This document shows positions 8,741 to 19,019 of a DNA stretch of 64,000 bases, piece by piece. Numbering within the stretch: position 1 is the stretch's first letter; each line of letters starts with the position of its first letter. The position numbers and the translations under genes are program-made. The notes under the pieces were generated by a model. The model saw only the letters and a list, made by a program, of their open reading frames with translations, ran no database searches and had not been told where the DNA came from. Source of the stretch: Thermohalobaculum sp050331395. GTDB lineage: Bacteria > Pseudomonadota > Alphaproteobacteria > Rhodobacterales > Rhodobacteraceae. The DNA lies in NCBI GenBank assembly GCA_050331395.1, contig JBHJGX010000025.1, forward strand, positions 1 to 64,000. The letters are read 5' to 3'.

Positions 8741-11700
8741 ATGGCGTTCACGACATTCGACGATTATCAGTTGGTCCATTCCGAAGCAGCGGGCTGCGTT
8801 TGTTCGGGCTGCTGCGGCATGGGCGCGCCGGCACCGGTCGAGGACGATCTTTGCGGGCTCGACGACGGGGCGCCGGTTCGCCCCGTCGAGCAAAACGCCG
8901 GGCGCCGCTCGGTCAGCTACGACAGCGACACGGGCGATGCGGATCAGGGCCCGGACGCGCTCATGTCCGGTGGGGCCTGGAACACGACGTCCCTCACGTT
9001 TTCCTTCCCCAACAGCGCCAGCGACTATGACGGGGGCAATCCGAATAATGAGGCGAACTCTTTCCAGCAGCTCTCGGCGCTGCAACAGACGGCGGCGATC
9101 TCCGCGCTGTCGGACTTTGCGGCGGTCAGCGGGCTCGACTTCACTCAACTGACCGGCTCGGCCGATGCGGATGCGGATCTGCGCTTTGCGATGTCGAGCG
9201 TGCCGAGCACCGCCTGGGCCTATTATCCCTCGGGCGGCGACTGGGGCGGTGACAGCTGGTATAATAAATCCAGCTTCAACTCCCCCGATATCGGCGATTA
9301 CGCCTACACGACCTTCATTCATGAGATCGGCCATGCGGTCGGGCTCAAGCACGGACACGAAACTTTCGGGCCTGGCGCAATCCCGTCGGCGAGCGACAGC
9401 ATGGAATTTTCGGTGATGACCTACCGATCCTTCGTCGGGCACGATCTGGACAAGTATTCTTACTACACGAACCGCAGCGACAGCTATGCGGAGAGCCTGA
9501 TGATGTACGACATCGCGGCCGTGCAGAGGCTCTACGGTGCGAACTTCGATTACAACTCGGACGATACGACCTACAGCTTTTCAACCTCGACCGGCGATCT
9601 GCTGATCAATGGGGTGAGCGACGCGGCAAGCCGCGGCTTCGGCCGGGCAGGCAACACGATCTTCCGCACGATCTGGGACGGGGGTGGCACCGACACCTAT
9701 GATTTCTCCAACTATACGACCGACATCGCGCTCAATCTCGCCCCCGGGAACCATGTGGATCTGGACGTGGGCGGTAACTTTCAGCGTGCGGACATTGGCC
9801 GTTTCGGCGGGAGTACGGCGCCCTGGTCGCGCGGACACGTCTTCAATGCGCTCGAATTCGAGGGCGACAGCCGCTCGCTGATCGAGAACGCGGTCGCCGG
9901 CAGCGGTAACGACACCCTCTGGGGCAATGCGGCGGACAACCGGCTCTCGGGCGGGGCGGGTGACGATCGCCTGCTCGACAGCGCCGGCTCGGACACGATC
10001 GAGGGCGGCGCCGGCGCGGATACGGCGGTCTTCGCAAGCCCCTTCTCCTCCTACAGCTTTGCGCTGTCCGGCAATTTCCTGCGCGTGATCGGCACGGCCG
10101 TCGACTGGGTCGAGGACACCGTCGAGACGTTGATTTTCGGGCTTGAGACGACGACCTTTGACGCCATCGTCGAGGGGCTGGGCGAGCCGAACGGCGCGCC
10201 GACCGCCTCCCCTGACAGCGCGACCGCCGTCGCCGGCGTGCCAGTGACCCTCGACGTCCTCGCCAATGACAGCGATCCAGAGGACGATCCGCTGACCCTC
10301 CTCGCGCTCGGACCGGTCAGCGGCGCATCGGCCGCTATTCTCGACAACCGCGTCGTGTTCACCGCCGACGCGACGACAAGCGGCCCGGTCGTCTTCACCT
10401 ATACGCTCGGGGACGGCCAGGCGAATTCGGCCACCGGCACCGTAACCGTCATGGTCTCCGCAGGGCCGCAACAGATCAGCGGGACGCAAGGCGCAAACGG
10501 CCTTGCCGGCGGCGAGGGCCGCGACACGATCCTCGGCCTCGGCGGCGACGACACACTCGTCGGCAATGGCGGCGACGACGTCATCGAAGGGGGCGACGGC
10601 GACGACCGTGCGTCGGGCGGCGCGGGCGCCGATTTCGTCACCGGCGGCCCCGGGCGTGACATCGTCCGCGGGAACGAGGACGACGATCTCCTTTACGGCG
10701 AGAGCGAAGGCGCCGAGACCGGGGCGCCCGACAGCCTCTACGGCGGCACGGGCCGTGACACGCTCGACGGCGGCCAAAGTGCGGACCTCCTCTATGGTGA
10801 GGACGGGGACGATCTCATCATCGGCGGTCAGGGGACGGACACGGCCTTCGGTGGTCCGGGCGCGGACACGATCCTCGGCGGCTCCGAAGCAGACGTGCTC
10901 CAGGGCGAGGGCGGCAACGACAGTCTGACCGGCGGCTCGGGCGGCGACCGGCTTGCGGGCGGCTCGGGCGCCGACACGTTGCGGGGCGAGGGCGACAGCG
11001 ATCGGCTCGACGGCGGAGACGGCAGCGACCTTCTCGACGGCGGGGCGGGGGACGACATCCTCCTCGGCTACGGCGATGACGACACGCTCGAGGGCGGCGC
11101 GGGCGCGGACACGCTCCTCGGCGAGGCGGGGGACGATCTGATCCGCGGCGGCGACGGCCCTGACCGGTCCTTCGGCTGGCTCGGCGCCGACACCATGGAG
11201 GGCGAAGGCGGCGACGACATCTTCTTCGGCAATGACGGGGCGGATGTGATCTCCGGCGGCGCGGGCAATGACCAGGTCGTCGGCGATGGCGGCGACGACA
11301 CGGTCTCGGGCGATGCGGGCGACGATCTCGTTGCGGGTCAGGCGGGCGCCGACAGCCTCTCGGGCGGCGACGGCGACGATCTGCTCGACGGTGGGTCCGA
11401 GGGCGACACGCTCTCGGGCGGCGACGGGGCAGACGTGCTCTTCGGGCGGATCGGCGACGATCTCGCGCGCGGAGAGGCGGGGAACGACACGCTTTGGGGC
11501 GGCGACGGCGCGGACACGCTCGAGGGCGGCGCCGACCACGACCGGCTCTATGGCGAGACGGGCGACGATGTGTTGAGCGGCGGCGAGCGGGCCGACTCGC
11601 TCTACGGCGGCCGCGGCGACGATACGTTAACGGGCGGCGGCGGGGTCGACGTCTTCCGCTTCGAGACCGGAGATGACCGGGACCGGGTCACGGATTTCGA

Positions 11701-11872
11701 GCTCGGGATCGACCTGATCGGCTTTTCCGGCCCTGGCTCCTATGCCGCGCTCAGCATCGTCGACGACGGGCTCGGCAATGCCCTGATCCTTTACGGCTCG
11801 GACGACTGGGTGATCCTCGAGGGGGTTCGGGCCACGAGCCTCTCCGACGATGGCACGTTCTTCTTCGTCTGA
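8741..11872 (+). CDS. Serralysin-type RTX metalloprotease
   Basis: A 1043-residue secreted zinc endopeptidase of family M10. The zinc motif HEIGHAVGLKH places ligands at His194, His198 and His204 with Glu195 as base, and the Met-turn SVMTYRS follows at Met226. After the peptidase come a first group of glycine-rich calcium-binding RTX nonapeptides (about 390-420), an Ig/cadherin-like domain with the VLANDSDPEDDPLT signature (about 485-580), and a long RTX array (about 590-1000). The lack of a signal peptide plus C-terminal RTX indicates type I secretion; no ABC exporter gene lies in the window. The N-terminal pro-region has a cysteine cluster, CVCSGCC, uncommon for serralysins, which are usually Cys-poor. 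Confidence 0.92.
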   Translation: MAFTTFDDYQLVHSEAAGCVCSGCCGMGAPAPVEDDLCGLDDGAPVRPVEQNAGRRSVSYDSDTGDADQGPDALMSGGAWNTTSLTFSFPNSASDYDGGNPNNEANSFQQLSALQQTAAISALSDFAAVSGLDFTQLTGSADADADLRFAMSSVPSTAWAYYPSGGDWGGDSWYNKSSFNSPDIGDYAYTTFIHEIGHAVGLKHGHETFGPGAIPSASDSMEFSVMTYRSFVGHDLDKYSYYTNRSDSYAESLMMYDIAAVQRLYGANFDYNSDDTTYSFSTSTGDLLINGVSDAASRGFGRAGNTIFRTIWDGGGTDTYDFSNYTTDIALNLAPGNHVDLDVGGNFQRADIGRFGGSTAPWSRGHVFNALEFEGDSRSLIENAVAGSGNDTLWGNAADNRLSGGAGDDRLLDSAGSDTIEGGAGADTAVFASPFSSYSFALSGNFLRVIGTAVDWVEDTVETLIFGLETTTFDAIVEGLGEPNGAPTASPDSATAVAGVPVTLDVLANDSDPEDDPLTLLALGPVSGASAAILDNRVVFTADATTSGPVVFTYTLGDGQANSATGTVTVMVSAGPQQISGTQGANGLAGGEGRDTILGLGGDDTLVGNGGDDVIEGGDGDDRASGGAGADFVTGGPGRDIVRGNEDDDLLYGESEGAETGAPDSLYGGTGRDTLDGGQSADLLYGEDGDDLIIGGQGTDTAFGGPGADTILGGSEADVLQGEGGNDSLTGGSGGDRLAGGSGADTLRGEGDSDRLDGGDGSDLLDGGAGDDILLGYGDDDTLEGGAGADTLLGEAGDDLIRGGDGPDRSFGWLGADTMEGEGGDDIFFGNDGADVISGGAGNDQVVGDGGDDTVSGDAGDDLVAGQAGADSLSGGDGDDLLDGGSEGDTLSGGDGADVLFGRIGDDLARGEAGNDTLWGGDGADTLEGGADHDRLYGETGDDVLSGGERADSLYGGRGDDTLTGGGGVDVFRFETGDDRDRVTDFELGIDLIGFSGPGSYAALSIVDDGLGNALILYGSDDWVILEGVRATSLSDDGTFFFV

Positions 11873-11873
11873 C

Positions 11874-11895
11874 GGCCCGGGCGGCGCGGGCCTTT
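11874..11895 (+). terminator. Possible Rho-independent terminator after the RTX protease
   Basis: A GGCCCG/CGGGCC stem with a 7-base loop is followed by only three T residues, just past the protease stop codon. The short T run makes this a weak call. Confidence 0.35.
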
Positions 11896-11963
11896 CGCTC
11901 GGCCGCCCCGACGCCTAAGCTCGCCAGCGCGGGGCGCCCCGGCCCCGCCCGAGCGAGCCCCGA

Positions 11964-12875
11964 ATGCCCGTCCCAGCCGCCATTGCGCTCAGCCTCACGG
12001 GCGTTTTCCTCCTCGATGTGATGGCCGTGATCGTCAAGCTGCTCTCGGATCGGTTTCCCGCCTGGGAACTCGCCACGTTCCGCAACCTTTTCGGCCTGAT
12101 CCCCTGCGTGATCCTGCTCACGCTCACGCCCTCGTGGCGCGGCAGCGGGCGGGTCTGGCGGTTCCCCCGCTGGCCGCTCGCGTTCTTGCGCGGCGGGTTC
12201 GTGATCGCGGCGCAAGTCTGCTTTTACCTCGGCCTCGCCCGCCTCGAATTCGCGACCGCCGCCACGCTCGCCTTTGCGATGCCGCTCTTCGTCACGCTGC
12301 TGTCGGTGCCGGTCCTGGGCGCGCGGGTCGGCGCCTGGCGCTGGGCGGCCGTGGCGATCGGCTTTGCGGGCATCGTCCTGGTGATGCAGCCCGGTACCGA
12401 CCTCTTCACCTGGGCGGCGCTCTTGCCGGTTATGGCGGCGCTCGGCTACGCGTCGGCCACGATCACCGCCAAGGTCTTCGACCCGTCCGTGCCGAGCGCG
12501 CTCATCAACCTCTATTCCACATCGACCGCATGCCTCGGCGCGACGGCCATCACCATGGCGAGTGGCGGCTTCGTTCCCGTCGAAAGCCTTGCCGAGGCCG
12601 GTTGGATCGTGGCCATGGGCGTCGTCGGCGGCAGCGGCGTCCTTTGCCTCATCACCGCCTACCGGATGACCGAGGCGTCGAACCTCGCCCCGTTCGACTA
12701 CTTCGGCATCCTGTTCGCCATCGGCCTCGGCTGGGCGATCTTTGGCGAGGCCCCGTTCGATCGCCTTTTCCCCGGCGCCCTCTTCGTTGTGGCAGGCGGT
12801 CTCATCATCGTCTGGCGCGAGCGGCAACGGGCCCGGACACCAGCCCCGCCCAAGCCCACGGCGATCGCCGAATGA
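11964..12875 (+). CDS. EamA/DMT-family permease
   Basis: A 303-residue integral inner-membrane protein with about ten hydrophobic helices in two EamA repeats, as in the drug/metabolite transporter superfamily (RhaT/YdcZ-like exporters). The first repeat begins LTGVFLLDVMAVIVKLLSD and the second has VALLPVMAALGYASATITAK-like helices. The substrate is not predictable. It stands alone on the + strand and converges with the transglutaminase gene, whose stop lies three bases downstream. Confidence 0.85.
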   Translation: MPVPAAIALSLTGVFLLDVMAVIVKLLSDRFPAWELATFRNLFGLIPCVILLTLTPSWRGSGRVWRFPRWPLAFLRGGFVIAAQVCFYLGLARLEFATAATLAFAMPLFVTLLSVPVLGARVGAWRWAAVAIGFAGIVLVMQPGTDLFTWAALLPVMAALGYASATITAKVFDPSVPSALINLYSTSTACLGATAITMASGGFVPVESLAEAGWIVAMGVVGGSGVLCLITAYRMTEASNLAPFDYFGILFAIGLGWAIFGEAPFDRLFPGALFVVAGGLIIVWRERQRARTPAPPKPTAIAE

Positions 12876-12878
12876 CCC

Positions 12879-15800
12879 TCAAATCCCGCCGCGCACTCGA
12901 CGGAGATCGAGGGTGACCTGATCTTCGGGCTGCGCCGCGCGGCGGATCGCGACCCGTCCCGGGCTGTGGGCGCGCGGGTCGAAGCGGTTGAGCCGCCGCC
13001 CCTCCGCCTCGAGTGCGTTGACCGGGCGCGTCTCGTAGGACCGCCCGCCCGGATGCGCGACCCAATAGGTCCCGCCGCCGCGGCTCCAACCGGTCTCGCG
13101 CTCGACGATATCGAAGACCAGCGGATCGTGCGCGGGGATCGTCGGGTGAAGCGCGGCCCAGGGCTGCCAAGCGCGAAAGCGGATGCCCGCCACCTGCTCG
13201 GGCCCGTGGAGCGGCACCTCGACCCCATTCACCGTGAGCGCGGTCCCGTCGGGCAGGCGACCGTCGAGGCGCACCTGCAGCCGCTCGAGCGAGCTGTCCA
13301 CATAGCGCGCCGTGCCGCCGCCCGCCTGCTCCTCGCCGAGCACGTTCCAGGGCTCGAGCGCCATGCGAAGGTGCAAGAGCCCGTCACCGGTTGCGATCGT
13401 GCCGATCTCGGGAAAGCGGAATTCGTACTGCGCGGCGAACCATTCGGCATCGAAATCGATCCCATGCGCGGCCGAAAGCTCGGCCAACACCGCCCGGAAA
13501 TCCTCCCAGACGTAATGGGGCAACAGATACCGGTCATGCAGATCCCGGCCCCACGGCTTCAGACCGCCGACATGGGGCGCGTCCCAGAACCAGGCGAGGA
13601 TCGCCCGCATCAGGAGCGATTGCGCAAGGCTCATGCGCGGATGGGGCGGCATCTCGAAGGCGCGGAATTCGACGAGGCCGAGGCGTCCGGCCGGCCCGTC
13701 GGGCGAATAGAGCTTGTCGATGCAGATCTCGGCACGGTGCGTGTTGCCGGTCACATCGACGAGGAGGTGCCGGAACAGCCGGTCGACCAGCCAGGGCGGC
13801 GTCTCGGCGCCGCGCGGTCCGAGTTGGGCAAGCGCGATCTCCATCTCGTAGAGCGTTTCGGTGCGCGCCTCGTCCAGCCGGGGCGCCTGGCTCGTCGGAC
13901 CGATGAAGGTGCCCGAAAAGAGATAGCTGAGCGACGGGTGGCGCTGCCAATAGCGGATGACCGAGGCGAGCAGGTCCGGGCGCCGCAGGAACGGGCTGTC
14001 CGGTGGGGTCGCGCCGCCGACGACGATATGATTGCCGCCGCCCGAGCCCGTCGGCCGCCCGTCGAGCAGAAAGGACGACGCTTCGAGCCCGCAATGCCGC
14101 GCCTCCTCGTAGAGCGTCTCGGTGATCGCGACCTGATCGCGCCAGCTCGTCGCCGGGTGGATGTTGACCTCGATCACGCCCGGATCCGGCGTCACCTTGA
14201 TCGTGTTGAGGCGTGCATCGTCGGGCGGCGGATAGCCTTCCACATGCACGGGCTGGCCGAGCGCCGCCGCCGTCTCTTCGATCGCCGAGATCAGATCCAC
14301 ATAGGCGTCCGCCGAGCCGACCGGCGGCAGGAACACGCAGAGCGTGCCGCCACGGGGCTCGATGGTGAGCGCCGTGCGCACCGCGTCGACCAGCACGTTG
14401 ACGGTCGCGCCAGGGGCGATGTCCTCGAAGCCGGGCGGCGTCGGGTGCTCGTCCATGCGCTCTGCCGTTCGAGGATCCTGAACCTGCGGGATCGGCACCG
14501 GACCGGGCCCCGGTCCGAGCGCGGTGACCTGCGGACCCTGCTGGATGAGCCGCGTGGGCAGGGGCTCGTAGGGCGCGAAAGGATCCCGCTGATACTGCTC
14601 GGGGCGGAGGCGTTCGGGCAGATAGCTGAGCGATTGCAGCGGCAGGCGGAACCCGGCCGGACTGTCGCCGGGGAGGAGGAAAAGCCGCCCCCGCCGGGTG
14701 CGCCAGCGCTCGGACCGCCAGCGAAAGCGCCGCCTGCGGCCGTCGCGGGCCTGCGCCTCCTGGAGCGGAAGCACAAAGGCGGCCGGCGTGCTCAGTCCCC
14801 GGTCGAACACCCGCGCGAGCCGGGCACGCTCCTCGGCATCCTCGAGCTTGCTGTCAAGCGGGTCCACATTCTCGGGCAGCTGCTGCTCGCGGAGGAGGAA
14901 CGCGGCCGTGTCCTCATAGGCGGGCGCCGCATAGTCGGGTGCGATTTCGAGCGCGTCGCAGAGCGTCGCCATGAACCGTTCTGCGTCTTTTGCGGTTGCC
15001 CCGGACCCATGTTCGGGGGCGATCAGCGCAGGCTCCTCCCAAAGCGGCGTGCCATCGCCCCGCCAGTGGAGCGCGAAGGCCCAGCGTGGCAGCTGCTCGC
15101 CCGGATACCATTTGCCCTGACCGAAATGCAGAAGCCCCCCCGGCGCAAAGCGGCGCTGCATCCGGCGGATCAGGTCCTCCGCATGGGCGCGTTTCGTCGG
15201 GCCGACCGCGTCGATTGTCCATTCGGGTGCATCCCGGTCGAAGGCCGAGACGAATGTGGGCTCGCCGCCCATGGTCAGGCGCATATCGCCCGCACGCATC
15301 CGGGCGTCGATGGCGTCGCCCGCGGCGAGGATCCGGCTCCACTGCGCGTCCGAGACCGGCTTGGTCACCCGGGGCGTCTCGTGGATGCGCCGCACGGACA
15401 TCTCGAAGTCGAAGGAGACCTCGCATGGCTCGAGCCCGCCTGCAATCGGCGCGGCCGACCGGGGTTCGGGCGTGGCGGCGAGCGGGATATGCCCCTCGCC
15501 CGCGAAGAGCCCCGAGGTCGGATCGAGCCCGACCCACCCCGCGCCCGGGAGATACACTTCGGCCCAGGCATGCAGATCGGTGAAATCCGACGCGGGGCCC
15601 GCGGGGCCGCCGTCGATCGGTTTCTCGTCCGCGGTCAGCTGGATCAGATAGCCGGAGACGAAGCGCGCCGCATAACCCAGATGCCGAAGCGTCTGGACGA
15701 GGAGCCAACCCGAGTCGCGGCAAGAGCCCTCGCCGCGGGTGAGCGTCTCCTCGGGCGTTAGCACACCGGGCTCCATGCGCACGATGTAACCGACGCAGCT

Positions 15801-16259
15801 CTCGACATAGCGGTTGAGGTTGACGAGCCAGGTGTTGGTCTCGCCCTTCTGCACGGGCACGCCGCGCAGGAATGCCCGAAAGGCGGGGGTCACCGTCGGC
15901 TTGACCAGATAGGGGCCGAGATCGTGCCAGAGATCGGGCGCGTAGGAGAACGGCACCTCGGTCGCGTCCTCCTCTAGGAAGAAGTCGAACGGGTTGATCG
16001 CCTCCATCCGGGCGATGAGCTCGATCGTCACCTCGAAATGATCGACCCGATCCGGAAACACGAGCCGCGCATTCCAGTTGGAGAACGGATCCTGCTGCCA
16101 ATTGACGAAATGTCCGCTCGGCAGAACGCGCTGAGTATAATTCAAAACCGGCGTGCGGGCATGCGGAGCCGGCCGCAATCGCACAACCTGTGGGCGCAAA
16201 TGGATCAATCTGTCGTATTTGTAGGACGTGCGGTGGGTGAGTGCGACAGTGATGCTCAT
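12879..16259 (-). CDS. Transglutaminase-like / DUF2126 fusion protein of the Anbu cluster
   Basis: A 1126-residue cytoplasmic protein. The start at 16259 (MSITVALTHRTSYKYDR) is chosen because the family begins exactly so; an upstream in-frame start adds 13 unconserved residues. Residues about 2-80 are the bacterial transglutaminase N-terminal domain. The papain-like core has Cys in GEGSCRDSG (near residue 180), His in DLHAWAEVYLPG and Asp in LDPTSG. The remaining 850 or so residues are the DUF2126 region. Proteins of this type are repeatedly encoded beside ATP-grasp, alpha-E and Anbu genes, as here, and the set is thought to make and trim a peptide-like bond on an unknown product. It is transcribed divergently from its partners. 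Confidence 0.9.
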   Translation of the reverse strand: MSITVALTHRTSYKYDRLIHLRPQVVRLRPAPHARTPVLNYTQRVLPSGHFVNWQQDPFSNWNARLVFPDRVDHFEVTIELIARMEAINPFDFFLEEDATEVPFSYAPDLWHDLGPYLVKPTVTPAFRAFLRGVPVQKGETNTWLVNLNRYVESCVGYIVRMEPGVLTPEETLTRGEGSCRDSGWLLVQTLRHLGYAARFVSGYLIQLTADEKPIDGGPAGPASDFTDLHAWAEVYLPGAGWVGLDPTSGLFAGEGHIPLAATPEPRSAAPIAGGLEPCEVSFDFEMSVRRIHETPRVTKPVSDAQWSRILAAGDAIDARMRAGDMRLTMGGEPTFVSAFDRDAPEWTIDAVGPTKRAHAEDLIRRMQRRFAPGGLLHFGQGKWYPGEQLPRWAFALHWRGDGTPLWEEPALIAPEHGSGATAKDAERFMATLCDALEIAPDYAAPAYEDTAAFLLREQQLPENVDPLDSKLEDAEERARLARVFDRGLSTPAAFVLPLQEAQARDGRRRRFRWRSERWRTRRGRLFLLPGDSPAGFRLPLQSLSYLPERLRPEQYQRDPFAPYEPLPTRLIQQGPQVTALGPGPGPVPIPQVQDPRTAERMDEHPTPPGFEDIAPGATVNVLVDAVRTALTIEPRGGTLCVFLPPVGSADAYVDLISAIEETAAALGQPVHVEGYPPPDDARLNTIKVTPDPGVIEVNIHPATSWRDQVAITETLYEEARHCGLEASSFLLDGRPTGSGGGNHIVVGGATPPDSPFLRRPDLLASVIRYWQRHPSLSYLFSGTFIGPTSQAPRLDEARTETLYEMEIALAQLGPRGAETPPWLVDRLFRHLLVDVTGNTHRAEICIDKLYSPDGPAGRLGLVEFRAFEMPPHPRMSLAQSLLMRAILAWFWDAPHVGGLKPWGRDLHDRYLLPHYVWEDFRAVLAELSAAHGIDFDAEWFAAQYEFRFPEIGTIATGDGLLHLRMALEPWNVLGEEQAGGGTARYVDSSLERLQVRLDGRLPDGTALTVNGVEVPLHGPEQVAGIRFRAWQPWAALHPTIPAHDPLVFDIVERETGWSRGGGTYWVAHPGGRSYETRPVNALEAEGRRLNRFDPRAHSPGRVAIRRAAQPEDQVTLDLRRVRGGI

Positions 16260-16371
16260 CGAACGGCCTTTTTTGTGGACGACCCTCGCCACACACACGA
16301 TTATCTGCTCTAAAACAACCCAAAAGCGGGGCTGGTGGCGGTTCCTGAGGCGACGACAATGCGAGAGACCG

Positions 16372-17796
16372 GTGACCGAATTCTATGACGAAATGCGCCC
16401 CGGCCACGGGGTCCGGCCGGAATACGACCGGGTCGCCGCCTGGATCGAGGATCAGGGTCTCAGCCGGCTGCTCGAGCGCCGCGCCGAAGCCGAGGCCTTC
16501 TTTCGCCGCGTCGGCATCACCTTTGCAGTCTATGGCGAGGGCGGCGATCCGGACCGGCTGATCCCGTTCGACCTGATCCCGCGGGTCTTCTCAGCGGCGG
16601 AGTGGGCGCGCATCGAAGCGGGCTGCGTCCAGCGCACGCGTGCTCTCAACGCGTTCCTCGCCGATGTGTATCGCGATCCCGAGCCCGGCCGCGCCGAATT
16701 CGTGCGCGCGGGCCACATCCCCTCGGATCTCGTCTATCGCAATGCGGCCTACACGCCCGCCATGCAGGGCGTGACGCCGCCGGGCGGGGTCTTTTCGCAT
16801 ATCTGCGGGATCGACCTGGTCCGCACCGGGGAAAACGACTTTTGGGTGCTCGAGGACAATTGCCGCACACCCTCCGGCGTCTCCTACGTTCTGGAGAACC
16901 GCGAAGTGATGGCGCGCATGTTTCCGAGCCTTTTCGCCGACGGTTTGATCAGACCGGTCGATACCTACCCCGACATGCTCGCCGACGCGATGCGCCAGGT
17001 CGCGCCCGAGGGCGTGGCGCCGCCGCGGCTCGCGGTGCTGACGCCGGGACAATTCAACAGCGCCTACTACGAACACAGCTTCCTTGCCGACGAGATGGGC
17101 GTCGAATTGGTCGAGGGGCCGGACCTCTACGTCGAGGACGGCCGGGTGTGGATGCGCACGATCCGCGGGCCCGAGCGGCTCGACGTGCTCTATCGGCGGA
17201 TCGACGATGCCTTCCTCGATCCGCTCGCCTTCCGACCCGACTCCGTCCTTGGTGTGCCCGGGCTCTTCGAGGTTTATCGGCAGGGGCGGATCACGCTGGT
17301 GAACGCGCCCGGCACGGGTGTCGCCGACGACAAGGCGGTCTACTGCTACGTGCCCGAAATGATCCGGTTCTATCTCGGCGAGGAGCCGATCCTCCCGAAC
17401 GTGCCGACCTATCGTTGCTCGGACCCGGGGGAACGCGCCGAAGTGCTGGCGCGCCTCCACGAATTGGTCGTCAAGGAGGTGCACGGCTCGGGCGGCTACG
17501 GCATGATCATCGGGCCGAAGGCGACCGAGGCCGAGCGCCGCGCCTATGCCGACCGGGTCCAGGCGGATCCGGGCGCCTTCATCGCCCAGCCGACGCTCCG
17601 GCTCTCGACCGCGCCGACGCTGACGGATGCGGGGATCGCGGGGCGTCATGTGGATCTCAGGCCTTTCGTGATCACCGGCCGCGAGACGCGCCTGATCCCC
17701 GGCGGGCTGACACGGGTCGCGCTTCGCGAGGGATCGCTGGTCGTCAATTCGAGCCAAGGCGGAGGGGTCAAGGACACATGGGTGCTCGCGCGTTAA
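16372..17796 (+). CDS. Circularly permuted ATP-grasp protein of the Anbu cluster
   Basis: A 474-residue protein of the DUF404/DUF407 type, whose fold is a circularly permuted ATP-grasp ligase that would form an amide bond at the cost of ATP. The GTG start (TEFYDEMRPGHGVRPEYD follows) is preferred because the longer upstream frame is unconserved and overlaps the opposite gene. Recognisable family blocks are VLEDNCRTPSGVSYVLENRE, VHGSGGYGMIIGP and a C-terminal SSQGGGVKDTWVL. The alpha-E gene follows 38 bases downstream. Acceptor substrate unknown. Confidence 0.9.
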   Translation: MTEFYDEMRPGHGVRPEYDRVAAWIEDQGLSRLLERRAEAEAFFRRVGITFAVYGEGGDPDRLIPFDLIPRVFSAAEWARIEAGCVQRTRALNAFLADVYRDPEPGRAEFVRAGHIPSDLVYRNAAYTPAMQGVTPPGGVFSHICGIDLVRTGENDFWVLEDNCRTPSGVSYVLENREVMARMFPSLFADGLIRPVDTYPDMLADAMRQVAPEGVAPPRLAVLTPGQFNSAYYEHSFLADEMGVELVEGPDLYVEDGRVWMRTIRGPERLDVLYRRIDDAFLDPLAFRPDSVLGVPGLFEVYRQGRITLVNAPGTGVADDKAVYCYVPEMIRFYLGEEPILPNVPTYRCSDPGERAEVLARLHELVVKEVHGSGGYGMIIGPKATEAERRAYADRVQADPGAFIAQPTLRLSTAPTLTDAGIAGRHVDLRPFVITGRETRLIPGGLTRVALREGSLVVNSSQGGGVKDTWVLAR

Positions 17797-17834
17797 GCAA
17801 TGTTGTGCGGCCGATGCCGCGGAGGGCGGATGCC

Positions 17835-18824
17835 ATGGGGCACGCGATGCTGAGCCGGGTGGCGGAGGGGCTGTTCTGGCTGTCGCGGTATATCGAGCGG
17901 GCCGAGACCGTCGCGCGGCTCCTCGATGCGGGGCGGCGGCTCGACACGTTGCCGGGCAGCGCCGAGACCCGGGCGGCCGAATGGGGCTCGATCGTGATCG
18001 CATCGGGCTGCTCGGGGAGCTTCCCGCGCCCGATTGCCGAAGCCGACGGGCCGTCGGTTGCGCACCACCTGATCCTCGACGACGACAACCCCTCTTCGAT
18101 CCGGTCGTGTTTTCGCCAGGCGCGCGCGAATGCCCGCGCGATCCGGCCCGAGATCACCTCGGACGTATGGGATGCGGTGAACGACGCTTGGTCGGGGATG
18201 AAGCGCGTCTCGGCGGCGAGTGTGGTCGGAAGCGATTTCGCCGAGTTTCTCGACTGGACGAAGACGCAAGGCCACCGATTTCGCGGCGCGATCGACGACA
18301 CTTTGCTGAGAACGCCGGGGTATGATTTTATCGAGCTCGGGAAATTCGTCGAACGCGGCGATGCGACCGCGCGGCTCCTCGATGTGAAATCGCACCTCAT
18401 CGGCATTGCCGATGAAAGTGCGGTTGCCCGCGATCAGCTGCTGTGGGGCCAAATCTTGATGGCGGCTCAAGCGCTTCGCGCCTATCGTCATGTTTATCGT
18501 ACCGAGGTCACGGGGGACGGGGTTGTCCATTTCCTCGTGCTCAACCCGATTTTGCCGCGCTCGCTTTCCCATTGCGTGCAGAAAACCGTCCGACACCTTG
18601 GCGAATTGCGCAGCGGTCTTGGACAGACCCACCGGGCGCACGCGCTTGCCGACCGGATGCAGGCGCGACTCGAGACACTGACCGTCCGCGCGATTTTGGA
18701 TCAGGGGGTGCATGAGTTTCTCACGGAATTCGTTACCCAGAACCATCGTCTCGCGCTGGAGATCGCGTCCGCCTACGGTTTTGGCGGCGCTACGGTGGCG
18801 TCGCAGAGCCAGTCGCAAGGCTGA
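17835..18824 (+). CDS. Alpha-E domain protein (DUF403) of the Anbu cluster
   Basis: A 329-residue all-helical protein starting MGHAMLSRVAEGLFWLSRYI, where the block LSRVAEGLFWLSRYIERAE is the hallmark of the alpha-E family. GGAGG at 17821 sits 9 bases before the ATG at 17835; an ATG at 17847 is an alternative. Alpha-E proteins have no assigned activity but are almost always coupled to the permuted ATP-grasp protein, as here, and are thought to support peptide synthesis or modification. A second conserved region includes RGDATARLLDVKSH. Confidence 0.88.
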   Translation: MGHAMLSRVAEGLFWLSRYIERAETVARLLDAGRRLDTLPGSAETRAAEWGSIVIASGCSGSFPRPIAEADGPSVAHHLILDDDNPSSIRSCFRQARANARAIRPEITSDVWDAVNDAWSGMKRVSAASVVGSDFAEFLDWTKTQGHRFRGAIDDTLLRTPGYDFIELGKFVERGDATARLLDVKSHLIGIADESAVARDQLLWGQILMAAQALRAYRHVYRTEVTGDGVVHFLVLNPILPRSLSHCVQKTVRHLGELRSGLGQTHRAHALADRMQARLETLTVRAILDQGVHEFLTEFVTQNHRLALEIASAYGFGGATVASQSQSQG

Positions 18825-19019
18825 CCGAACGACGGAGGGTGGCCTCCAAGCCACAGCAGTTCGGATAGGCCGGCTGCAAGAGCACACGCTGCAGCTTTCT
18901 TAGATAGCGGATCTCGGGCGGACTGCTAAAGACTTGAATTGTGACCGGGTACCTTGCGGTTGGTCTATACTGGCTCGGCAGTGCAAGGGCTCCCTCCCCC
19001 AGATCTCGGACCGGACCTA

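Noticed and set aside
9581..11539. 652-residue antisense frame across the RTX array
   Set aside because: Its Ala/Val/Arg-rich repeats are the complement of RTX nonapeptide coding, not an independent gene.
12966..15761. 931-residue frame opposite the transglutaminase/DUF2126 gene
   Set aside because: Shadow of a long GC-rich gene with clear homology on the minus strand.
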